From NCBI GenBank assembly GCA_004299215.1, contig SCTD01000495.1, positions 1 through 9,088 of the forward strand: a stretch of 9,088 bases of DNA, in the 5' to 3' direction. Position 1 is the stretch's first letter, and every line of letters begins with the position of its first letter. The notes beneath the pieces were generated by a model, which saw nothing but the letters and a program-made list of their open reading frames with translations, did not search any database and was not told where the DNA came from. Source of the stretch: Frankiales bacterium. Lineage in GTDB: Bacteria; Actinomycetota; Actinomycetes; Mycobacteriales; SCTD01. Both the position numbers and the translations under genes were made by a program. Below, in pieces: positions 1-7,338 of the stretch.

Positions 1-700
1 CCAGGATCCGGCCCTCGGGGGCGAGCGCGCGGACGGCCTCGCCGAACAGCCAGTCACCCAGCGGGTCGAGGACGACGTCGACGCCGCGACCGCCGGTCAG
101 CTCCCGGACCCCGGTGGAGAAGCCCTCCGTGAGCACGAGCACCTCGTCGGCTCCGGCCTCACGCGCGGCCTCGACCTGGTCCTCGGTGGCGACACCGCCG
201 ATGACGTGCGCCCCCAGTCCCCGGCCCACCTGCACGGCGGCCGATCCGATGCCGCCGGCCGCGCCGAGCACCAGGAGCGTCTCCCCCTGCGCGAGCTGCC
301 CGCGACGCGCCAGCGCGAAGTGCGTGGTGTGGTAGTTGATGATGGTCGCCGCCCCGGTGCGGAAGTCCATGCCGGCAGGTAGCGGGAAGACCGCGTTCAG
401 CGGCACGTAGACCTGCTCGGCGTAGCCGCCCGACCACACGAAGGCCGCCACCCGGTCGCCGGGCTTCCAGCCCGAGCCCTCGGGTGCGTCACGGACGACG
501 CCGGCGATCTCGCTGCCGGGGACGAAGGGGACCGGCGGCTTCACCTGGTAGGAGCCCTGCGTCATCAGCAGGTCGGGGTAGTTGATGCCGATCGCGCGGA
601 CGTCCACGACGATGCCGTCGGCGTCGGCCGCGGGTTCCGTGACGGCAGCCGGACGCAGAGCGGCCGGTCCGTCGAAGCTGACGAGCTCGAGCGCACGCAC
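1..700 (-). CDS. Quinone oxidoreductase-like (zinc-less MDR superfamily), partial at its C-terminus
   Basis: This is a medium-chain dehydrogenase/reductase of the NAD(P)H:quinone oxidoreductase type; 233 codons are visible and the C-terminus lies beyond the left edge. An N-terminal GroES-like domain covers about residues 1-125, with GINYPDLLMTQG at 38-49 and the PGSEIAG turn at 61-67. A Rossmann domain follows, with GAAGGIGSAAVQ at 146-157. The Cys-rich structural zinc lobe of zinc alcohol dehydrogenases is absent, which places it with the zinc-less Qor/enoyl-reductase branch. Family members reduce quinones or activated double bonds with NADPH; the substrate here is unknown. The GTG start at 700 has AGGAG on the minus strand at 711-707. 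It is the third gene of the leftward operon, 31 bp after the phosphotransferase stop, so it may reduce an enoyl or enone intermediate of the same pathway (inference). Confidence 0.9.
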   Translation of the reverse strand, partial: MRALELVSFDGPAALRPAAVTEPAADADGIVVDVRAIGINYPDLLMTQGSYQVKPPVPFVPGSEIAGVVRDAPEGSGWKPGDRVAAFVWSGGYAEQVYVPLNAVFPLPAGMDFRTGAATIINYHTTHFALARRGQLAQGETLLVLGAAGGIGSAAVQVGRGLGAHVIGGVATEDQVEAAREAGADEVLVLTEGFSTGVRELTGGRGVDVVLDPLGDWLFGEAVRALAPEGRIL

Positions 701-731
701 GGTGGTCTCCTGACGTGGACGGGAACGGGGT

Positions 732-1789
732 TCAGCCGGAGAGGGACAGGCCGTCGAGCGCGTCGTGGCCGCGCCGGGTCAGCTCCGGGGGCAGCCCGGC
801 CAGCCGGTCGAAGCCGGCGCCGACGGTCAGCCCCCGCTGGTCCCGGTAGTACATGCCCTCGAAGATGGCCGCGAGCTTGTAGCAGGCCAGGCCGAGGTAC
901 CAGGACAGCGACGTGAGATCGGCGCCGGTGACCCGGGCGTACCGGTCGAGCAGCCTGCTGCTCGGCGGGAAGCCGGCGACCTCGGCCGGCACGGCCGCGA
1001 ACGGCGTCCCCTCGGTGTCGCGCACGCCGTCCCACCACAGGACGACGTTCACGAGGTCCGCGAGCGGGTCGCCGAGCGTGGCCATCTCCCAGTCGAGGAC
1101 GGCCAGCACACGGCCGGGCCGGGCAGGGTCGATCACGACGTTGTCGAGCTTGTAGTCGCCGTGCACGAGCGCGGCGCGCCCGCTCTGCGGAACAGCCCGG
1201 GCGAGCCGCGCCCCGAGCTCCTCCAGGCCCGGCACCTCCCGGCTACGCGAGGACTCGAGTTGCTTTCCCCACCGCCGCACCTGCCGCTCCAGGTAGCCGT
1301 CCGGGCGCCCGAGGTCGGCCAGCCCGGCCTCGTCGGGCGCGACCGCGTGCAGTCCGGAGAGCGTGTCGACGAGCCCGTCCGCGATCGCCTCGGCATCGGC
1401 CGGGCGCACCTGCTCCATCTCCTCGCGCGTGCGGAAGACCCTGCCGTCCACGAAGGCCATCACGTAGAAGGGCGCCCCGAGGACGTCGGGGTCGCGGCAC
1501 AGCGCGACCATCTCCGGCACCGGCACCGCGCTGTCACGCAGGGCCGCCATCACCCGGTGCTCACGCGCCATGTCGTGCGCCGTCTCGAGGACGTGGCCGA
1601 GCGGAGGCCTGCGGACCACCCAGCTGCCGACGCCGTCGCCGACCAGGTAGGTGAGGTTGGAGCGGCCACCGGCGATGAGCCGGCCGCTCAGCGGACCCGC
1701 GAGGAGCCCGGGGACGGTGCGCTGCAGGTGGTCGGCCAGGGCGGCCAGGTCGAGACCCGGCAGCGACTCGGCGGAGCCGTCGGGGGACG

Positions 1790-1793
<4 letters not shown>
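732..1793 (-). CDS. APH-fold phosphotransferase of the ACAD10/11-associated type (putative hydroxyacyl-CoA kinase)
   Basis: A 353-residue aminoglycoside-phosphotransferase/choline-kinase fold protein. Visible elements are a nucleotide-loop region AGGRSNLTYL (41-50), the WVVRRPP strand (58-64), the catalytic-loop motif LVHGDYKLDN (209-218, Asp213 as base and Asn218 as metal ligand), and the metal-binding VLDWEMATLGDPLADL (232-247, Asp234). The HGD-x-K-x-DN and LDWE-x-A-T-x-GDPLADL signatures match the kinase domain fused to the dehydrogenase in mammalian ACAD10/ACAD11, and LvaA of the Pseudomonas levulinate pathway, rather than antibiotic-resistance enzymes. Those relatives phosphorylate the 4-hydroxyl of a hydroxyacyl-CoA. 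The GTG start at 1793 overlaps the synthetase stop by 4 nt (GTGA), so translation is probably coupled. An ACAD10/11-like gene at 4593 supplies the matching partner. The fold is clear; the substrate is inferred. Confidence 0.93.
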
Positions 1794-3454
<1,661 letters not shown>

Positions 3455-3471
3455 CCGCTCTCCTCCACCGG

Positions 3472-3489
3472 ACCGACCGATCGCTCGGC
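3472..3489. promoter_or_regulatory. Palindromic operator candidate, site 1 (synthetase operon side)
   Basis: The 18-bp sequence ACCGACCGATCGCTCGGC is a near-perfect inverted repeat centred on CGATCG at 3478-3483. Read on the minus strand it is GCCGAGCGATCGGTCGGT, which matches site 2 (4537-4554) at 16 of 18 positions. It lies between the synthetase start codon (3454) and its Shine-Dalgarno on one side and the presumed promoter on the other, so a bound repressor would block leftward transcription. The likely ligand is the XRE-TetR regulator encoded at 3611. The sequence match is direct; the regulator assignment is inferred from position. Confidence 0.72.
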
Positions 3490-3507
3490 CTGTGTTTCGT
3501 ATGGACG

Positions 3508-3536
3508 ACAGTGACGTGGATCCGGCCGGCTGTCAA
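3508..3536 (-). promoter_or_regulatory. Possible promoter of the leftward synthetase operon
   Basis: On the minus strand a perfect -35 hexamer TTGACA (3536-3531) is followed after 17 bp by CACTGT (3513-3508), a poor -10 hexamer. Transcription would start near 3500, just before operator site 1. An alternative -10, TACGAA at 3501-3496, has no good -35 at normal spacing. A promoter somewhere in this gap is expected; the exact hexamers are uncertain. Confidence 0.3.
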
Positions 3537-3573
3537 ACTCCCTGCGAGCCCGAGCGGCAGACGCGCACCTGCG

Positions 3574-3579
3574 TACGCT
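3574..3579 (+). promoter_or_regulatory. Possible -10 box of the regulator gene
   Basis: TACGCT fits the actinobacterial TANNNT -10 pattern and would place transcription start near 3586, shortly before the GGGAGG ribosome site at 3599-3604. No convincing -35 lies 16-18 bp upstream, so this is tentative. Operator site 1 lies 84 bp upstream of this box, so autoregulation by that site is possible but less direct than for the synthetase operon. Confidence 0.25.
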
Positions 3580-3610
3580 CCGGGCTCCGGCGCAGGACGG
3601 GAGGATGCTC

Positions 3611-4501
3611 GTGGCGGATCGATCGACGGGCGCGCAAGGCTCGGGCGCCCGCCTGCGGCAGGTCCGCGAGCAGCAGGGGCTGTCGCTGCGCGCGCTCGCG
3701 CAGCAGCTCGAGGTGAGCCCGGCGACGTTGAGCGCGGCGGAGACCGGGCTGCGTGAGATGCCCGCTGCGCGGCTCGAGCGCGCCGCCCGGCTTCTCGGCG
3801 TCGCGACGGACGAGCTCCTGCGCCCGGCGCACGGCATCCGACGGGATGCGGCCGTCGGCGACCCCCCGGACTGGCGCACCTTCCCGCCGCTTGAGCTGGA
3901 CGCGCCCCTCTCAGCCGCGCTGGCAGCGTTCCTCGAGCTCGGCTACCACGGCGCGACGATGCGCGACATCGCCCGGCGGGCCGACCTGTCCGTGCCGGGC
4001 GTCTACCACCACTACGCCAGCAAGCAGCAGATGCTCGTCGCGATCCTCGACGTGACGATGGCCGACCTGCGCAGCCGCTCGCAGGCAGCCCGCGCGCAGG
4101 GCGAGGGATCGGTCCAGCGGTTCGCCCTGCTCGTCGAGTGCCTCGCGCTCTTCCACACCCACCGCCGCGAACTCGGCTTCGTCGGCGCCAGCGAGATGCG
4201 CAGCCTGCTCCCGCCCGATCGCGAGCGGGTCGCTGCGGTCCGCCGCGCGCAGCAGCGGATGGTCGACGACGAGGTGGAGCAGGCCTGCGACGAGGGGACG
4301 TTCGCCGTGACCCATCCCCGCGAGGCGAGCCGGGCGGTGGTGACGATGTGCACGGCCCTGCCGCAGTGGTTCGACGGGAGGGGACCCGACAGCCCGGAGC
4401 AGGTCGCGCAGCAGTACGTCGAGTTCGCGCTCGACCTGATGCGCTGCTCGGCGAAGGGGCGCCGGCAGGCCGGTCGGCGACCCGGACGCCCGAGCTCTTG
4501 A
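3611..4501 (+). CDS. XRE-TetR hybrid transcriptional regulator (two DNA-binding domains)
   Basis: A 296-residue regulator, about 90 residues longer than a typical TetR protein. Residues 13-70 form an XRE/Cro-type helix-turn-helix (LRQVREQQGLSLRALAQQLE, then SPATLSAAETG and ERAARLLGV). After a Pro-rich linker (84-94), residues 98-141 form the TetR helix-turn-helix, with TMRDIARRADLSVPGVYHHY at 116-135. An all-helical C-terminal part (about 142-280) should bind the effector and dimerise. GGGAGG at 3599-3604 touches the in-frame ATG at 3605 but sits 6 nt from the GTG at 3611, so GTG is the better start; using ATG adds two residues. TetR proteins usually repress until an effector, often an acyl-CoA, releases them. 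The gene lies between two matching palindromes that front the flanking catabolic operons, so it is probably their local repressor (inference). The tail is Arg-rich (284-293). Confidence 0.93.
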   Translation: MADRSTGAQGSGARLRQVREQQGLSLRALAQQLEVSPATLSAAETGLREMPAARLERAARLLGVATDELLRPAHGIRRDAAVGDPPDWRTFPPLELDAPLSAALAAFLELGYHGATMRDIARRADLSVPGVYHHYASKQQMLVAILDVTMADLRSRSQAARAQGEGSVQRFALLVECLALFHTHRRELGFVGASEMRSLLPPDRERVAAVRRAQQRMVDDEVEQACDEGTFAVTHPREASRAVVTMCTALPQWFDGRGPDSPEQVAQQYVEFALDLMRCSAKGRRQAGRRPGRPSS

Positions 4502-4526
4502 CGGTCGTCGCACGTCGGCCTAGCGT
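4498..4526 (+). promoter_or_regulatory. Promoter of the rightward acyl-CoA dehydrogenase operon
   Basis: TTGACG at 4498-4503 and TAGCGT at 4521-4526 are separated by exactly 17 bp and match a housekeeping sigma promoter (-35 TTGACA, -10 TANNNT). The -35 box overlaps the TGA stop of the regulator gene (4499-4501). Transcription would start near 4533, about 60 bp before the dehydrogenase start codon and only a few bases before operator site 2, an arrangement suited to repression. Confidence 0.65.
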
Positions 4527-4536
4527 TCACCAAATC

Positions 4537-4554
4537 ACCGAGCGATCGATCGGT
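4537..4554. promoter_or_regulatory. Palindromic operator candidate, site 2 (dehydrogenase operon side)
   Basis: ACCGAGCGATCGATCGGT is an 18-bp inverted repeat with perfect ACCGA/TCGGT arms around CGATCG (4543-4548); only the two bases flanking the core are unpaired. It begins 10 bp after the -10 box, covering roughly +5 to +22 of the expected transcript. It shares 16 of 18 bases with site 1 read on the opposite strand, and CGAGCGATCG and TCGGT are common to both. The same regulator probably binds both sites (inference). Confidence 0.75.
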
Positions 4555-4592
4555 CGCTGTTCGCATCGTCTCCACAGCGTCAGGAGAGAGCC

Positions 4593-5834
4593 GTGCCCGC
4601 GCCGTCTGCCAGCCCGAGCTCCATCGGACCCGCTCCCTCGGACCGCGCGGTCCAGCTGCACCAGGTCCTGGTCGACTTCATGCGCGAGCGGGTCCTGCCG
4701 GCGGAGCACGAGTACGAGGCCTTCCGCGCCGCGGCCGGCCCCGACGACCACACCGTGCCGCCGGTCGTCGAGGTGCTCAAGCAGGAGGCTCGTGCCCTGG
4801 GACTGTGGAACCTCTTCCTGCCGGCCGAGTCCGGGCTGACGCAGCTCGAGTACGCGCCGCTCGCCGAGCTCTCCGGCTGGAGCAACGACATCGCCCCGGA
4901 GGCCATGAACTGCCAGGCCCCGGACACGGGGAACATGGAGCTCCTGCACCTGCTCGGTACGCCAGAGCAGAAGGAGCAGTGGCTGACGCCCTTGCTGGAG
5001 GGGACCATCCGCTCCGCCTTCGCGATGACCGAGCCTGCCGTCGCCAGCAGCGACGCGACCAACATCGCGACCCGCATCGAGCGGGACGGCGACGACTACG
5101 TCATCAACGGGCGCAAGTGGTGGGCCAGCGGCGCAGCCGATCCCCGCTGCGCGGTCATGATCGTGATGGGCAAGACCGATCCGGAGGCCCCCACCCACCG
5201 GCAGCAGACGATGGTCCTGGTGCCGATGGACACGCCGGGCGTGCAGAACCTGCGCTCCGTGCCGGTCTTCGGACGGCAGGACCAGCACGGTCACAACGAG
5301 ATCCTCTTCGAGGACGTGCGCGTGCCCGTCCAGAACGTCGTCGGCGAGGAGGGCGGCGGCTTCGCGGCAGCGCAGGCCCGCCTCGGTCCCGGCAGGATCC
5401 ACCACTGCATGCGTGCACTCGGCGCCGCGGAGCGGGCCCTCGCGCTGATGGTGGCGCGCGCCAAGGACCGCACGGCCTTCGGCATCCCGCTGGCCGAGCA
5501 GGGCGTGGTCGTCGCGCAGATCGCAGAGTCCCGTCTCGACATCGAGCAGGCGCGGCTCATCTGCCACCAGGCCTGCCACGTCATCGACACCGCGGGGAAC
5601 AAGGCGGCGAAGGACCTGGTGGCCATGGCCAAGGTCGCCGTCCCCCGCGCCGTGACCCGCGTGATCGACCGCGCGATCCAGGTGCACGGGGGTGCGGGCG
5701 TCAGCGACGACACCCCGCTGGCGGCGATGTGGGGCTGGCACCGCGCGATGCGCCTGTTCGACGGGCCGGACGAGGTGCACCTGCGGTCCCTGGGTCGGGC
5801 CGAGCTGCGCGCGACCCCGGTGCTGCAGCCGTGA
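4593..5834 (+). CDS. Acyl-CoA dehydrogenase family protein, ACAD10/11-like
   Basis: A complete 413-residue FAD-dependent acyl-CoA dehydrogenase fold. The helical N-terminal domain (about 15-140) is followed by the flavin-binding FAMTEPAVASSDATN (143-157), INGRKWWASGA (171-181) in the beta domain, LGPGRIHHCMRALGAAE (264-280), RTAFGIPL (293-300) and AIQVHGGAGVSDDTPLA (361-377). The C-terminal LFDGPDEVHL (388-397) has Asp390 where medium-chain enzymes carry the catalytic Glu of their YEG motif. VHGGAGVSDD and DGPDEVH are typical of ACAD10/11-like proteins, which in characterised cases eliminate phosphate from a phosphorylated hydroxyacyl-CoA, and of LvaC. It may therefore act after the kinase-like protein at 732-1793 rather than as a plain beta-oxidation dehydrogenase (inference). 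The GTG start has AGGAG at 4582-4586, 6 nt away. It is the first gene of its operon and overlaps the next by GTGA. Confidence 0.95.
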   Translation: MPAPSASPSSIGPAPSDRAVQLHQVLVDFMRERVLPAEHEYEAFRAAAGPDDHTVPPVVEVLKQEARALGLWNLFLPAESGLTQLEYAPLAELSGWSNDIAPEAMNCQAPDTGNMELLHLLGTPEQKEQWLTPLLEGTIRSAFAMTEPAVASSDATNIATRIERDGDDYVINGRKWWASGAADPRCAVMIVMGKTDPEAPTHRQQTMVLVPMDTPGVQNLRSVPVFGRQDQHGHNEILFEDVRVPVQNVVGEEGGGFAAAQARLGPGRIHHCMRALGAAERALALMVARAKDRTAFGIPLAEQGVVVAQIAESRLDIEQARLICHQACHVIDTAGNKAAKDLVAMAKVAVPRAVTRVIDRAIQVHGGAGVSDDTPLAAMWGWHRAMRLFDGPDEVHLRSLGRAELRATPVLQP

Positions 5835-6631
5835 GCGGCTACAGCACGGTGCAGCTCGAACGCCGTCCGGGCGGCGTGGCGGTCATGACGCTCGCCCGCC
5901 CCGACCGCCTCAACGCCATCACCTTCCGGATGTTCGAGGAGTGGCAGGAGGTGTGCAGCGAGGTCGCCGCGGACGACGAGCTGCGCGCCCTCGTCGTGAC
6001 CGGTGCCGGGCGGGCGTTCTGCGCGGGACTGGACCTGGCCGACGCCGCCACGCTGTCTGGCATGACCGCCACCGAGATGATGCGCGGGCAGGAGTCGTGG
6101 GCGAACGCCACGGCTGCCTTCCACCGCCTGGCCAAGCCGGTGATCGCCGCCGTGAACGGCGCCGCCGCGGGTGCGGGCTTCTCCCTGGCGCTGGCCGCCG
6201 ACATCCGCCTGGCGACTCCGGCGGCGCGCTTCAACGCGGCTTTCATCCGCATCGGGCTGTCCGGCGGGGACTGCGGCTCGTCGTACTTCCTCCCCCGCGT
6301 CGTCGGCAGCGGCCGTGCGGCCGAGATCCTCATGACCGGTCGCTTCGTCGACGCGGCGGAGGCCGCCGCCATCGGCCTGGTCAACCGGGTGGTCCCCGCC
6401 GAGCAGCTGCTGGACGAGGCGGTCGCCGTGGCAGAGCAGATCGCCGGCAACTCCCCGTTCGGCGTGATGCTCACCAAGCGGGTCCTCCAGCAGAACGTCG
6501 ACGCGCCCTCTCTGACGGCGGCGCTGGAGGTGGAGAACCGCAACCAGGTCCTCGCCACCCGCACCGAGGACATGGCCGAGGCGCTCACGGCCTTCCGCGA
6601 GAAGCGCGCCCCCCGGTACGTCGGACGGTGA
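5831..6631 (+). CDS. Crotonase-superfamily protein lacking both hydratase glutamates
   Basis: A 266-residue enoyl-CoA hydratase/isomerase-fold protein. The fold is clear: the CoA-binding segment AFCAGLDLADA (62-72), oxyanion-hole glycines in GAAAGAGFSLALAADIRLA (110-128), and the C-terminal AAAIGLVNRVVP (178-189). By my alignment with rat mitochondrial enoyl-CoA hydratase, Glu144 corresponds to Ser118 (GAGFSL) and Glu164 to Phe138 (FNAAF). A distinct IGLSGGDCGSSYFLPR (141-156) carries Asp147, which might provide an acid/base. Classical syn-hydration is therefore doubtful; isomerase, thioesterase, C-C hydrolase or a substrate-assisted hydratase are alternatives. The GTG start at 5831 overlaps the dehydrogenase stop, and its own stop overlaps the next GTG, so all three operon genes look translationally coupled. 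The crotonase fold is certain; the activity is unknown. Confidence 0.92.
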   Translation: MSGYSTVQLERRPGGVAVMTLARPDRLNAITFRMFEEWQEVCSEVAADDELRALVVTGAGRAFCAGLDLADAATLSGMTATEMMRGQESWANATAAFHRLAKPVIAAVNGAAAGAGFSLALAADIRLATPAARFNAAFIRIGLSGGDCGSSYFLPRVVGSGRAAEILMTGRFVDAAEAAAIGLVNRVVPAEQLLDEAVAVAEQIAGNSPFGVMLTKRVLQQNVDAPSLTAALEVENRNQVLATRTEDMAEALTAFREKRAPRYVGR

Positions 6632-7323
6632 CGCCCGACCCGCCCGCCGCGAGCGGCTACGTCCCTGTGGTGCGCCCGCGCATCGGAGCCACACCCGAGC
6701 GGCCGGAGCCGCGACTGCTCGACGCCCTCCGTGCGGTGTCGATGACCGACGTCAGCGACGTCGTGGGACGGCTGTACACGATGGACCCGGGCATCCGTCC
6801 GCTCTTCGCGCCGATCACGCGCACCGTCGGAGTCTGCCGGACGGTCAAGGCCTTCCCGGGGGACAACCTGGCCGTGCACGGCGGCCTCGGCCGGGTCGGC
6901 CCCAACGACGTGCTGGTCGTGGACTGGCTCGGCTACCAGGACGGGTGCGGCAGCGGGGCCCGCGCGCTGGAGGCTCCGATCGCGCGCGGCCTGGCCGGCG
7001 TCGTCGTCGACGGCGGTTGGCGTGACGTGGCCGAGCTGCAGGCCCGCGGCTTCCCGGTGTTCGGTCGCCGGGAGACGGCCTACTCGCCGCCCAAGCGGGA
7101 ACCGGGCGAGCTCGACGTCCCGGTCTGCTGCGGCGGGGTGGTCGTCGAGCCGGGCGATGTCGTCGTCGCCGACGAGGGCGGCGTTGCCGTCGTCCCGCGC
7201 CGGCACCTCATCGACGTCGTGGCCGCGCTCGCCACCCGCGCGACGGCTGAGCAGGCAGTGCTGTCCGGCGTCCAGCAGCAGCACTCCACGGCGTTCGACG
7301 CCCGGCTCGGGCTGCGCGACTGA
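6628..7323 (+). CDS. RraA / 4-hydroxy-4-methyl-2-oxoglutarate aldolase-like protein
   Basis: A 231-residue member of the RraA-like/HMG-aldolase family, a fold with trimer-forming relatives that include metal-dependent pyruvate aldolases, oxaloacetate decarboxylases and the RNase E inhibitor RraA. Seen directly are KAFPGDNLAVHGGL (74-87), NDVLVVDW (93-100), GLAGVVVDGGWRDVAEL (121-137, with the Arg132-Asp133 pair at the substrate and metal positions), GFPVFGR (141-147), and VPVCCGGVVVEPGDVVVADEGGVAVVPR (164-191). The Arg-Asp pair favours an enzyme over a purely regulatory RraA. Residues 104-112, QDGCGSGAR, look diverged from the usual GGDxxxALxG loop. The GTG start at 6628 overlaps the preceding stop by GTGA, which is strong evidence of a shared pathway. 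It might cleave or decarboxylate an oxo-acid end product (inference). The first 25 or so residues are a Pro-rich extension. Confidence 0.9.
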   Translation: MTPDPPAASGYVPVVRPRIGATPERPEPRLLDALRAVSMTDVSDVVGRLYTMDPGIRPLFAPITRTVGVCRTVKAFPGDNLAVHGGLGRVGPNDVLVVDWLGYQDGCGSGARALEAPIARGLAGVVVDGGWRDVAELQARGFPVFGRRETAYSPPKREPGELDVPVCCGGVVVEPGDVVVADEGGVAVVPRRHLIDVVAALATRATAEQAVLSGVQQQHSTAFDARLGLRD

Positions 7324-7338
7324 CCCCGCGACTCAGTC
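7318..7338. terminator. Small hairpin spanning both convergent stop codons
   Basis: GACTGA (7318-7323) and TCAGTC (7333-7338) form a perfect 6-bp inverted repeat around a 9-nt loop. The left arm contains the TGA of the aldolase-like gene and the right arm contains the reverse-strand TGA of the carboxymuconolactone-decarboxylase-like gene. It could act as a weak two-way terminator, but the stem is short and there is no T-tract. Confidence 0.3.

Noticed and set aside
3614..3631. A third operator-like sequence around CGATCG at 3620-3625 inside the start of the regulator gene
   Set aside because: Only the CGATCG core and 5 of 10 arm positions match the consensus, and it lies within coding sequence; CGATCG alone is frequent in high-GC genomes.
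4527..5780. A 417-codon minus-strand open frame antisense to the acyl-CoA dehydrogenase
   Set aside because: Its composition (His, Arg, Val, Asp) and lack of motifs mark it as an antisense shadow; the plus-strand dehydrogenase has complete family motifs.
5291..7284. Two long minus-strand open frames (5291-6694 and 5839-7284) opposite the crotonase and aldolase-like genes
   Set aside because: They overlap each other and three motif-supported plus-strand genes, and their translations are low-complexity without any recognised domain.
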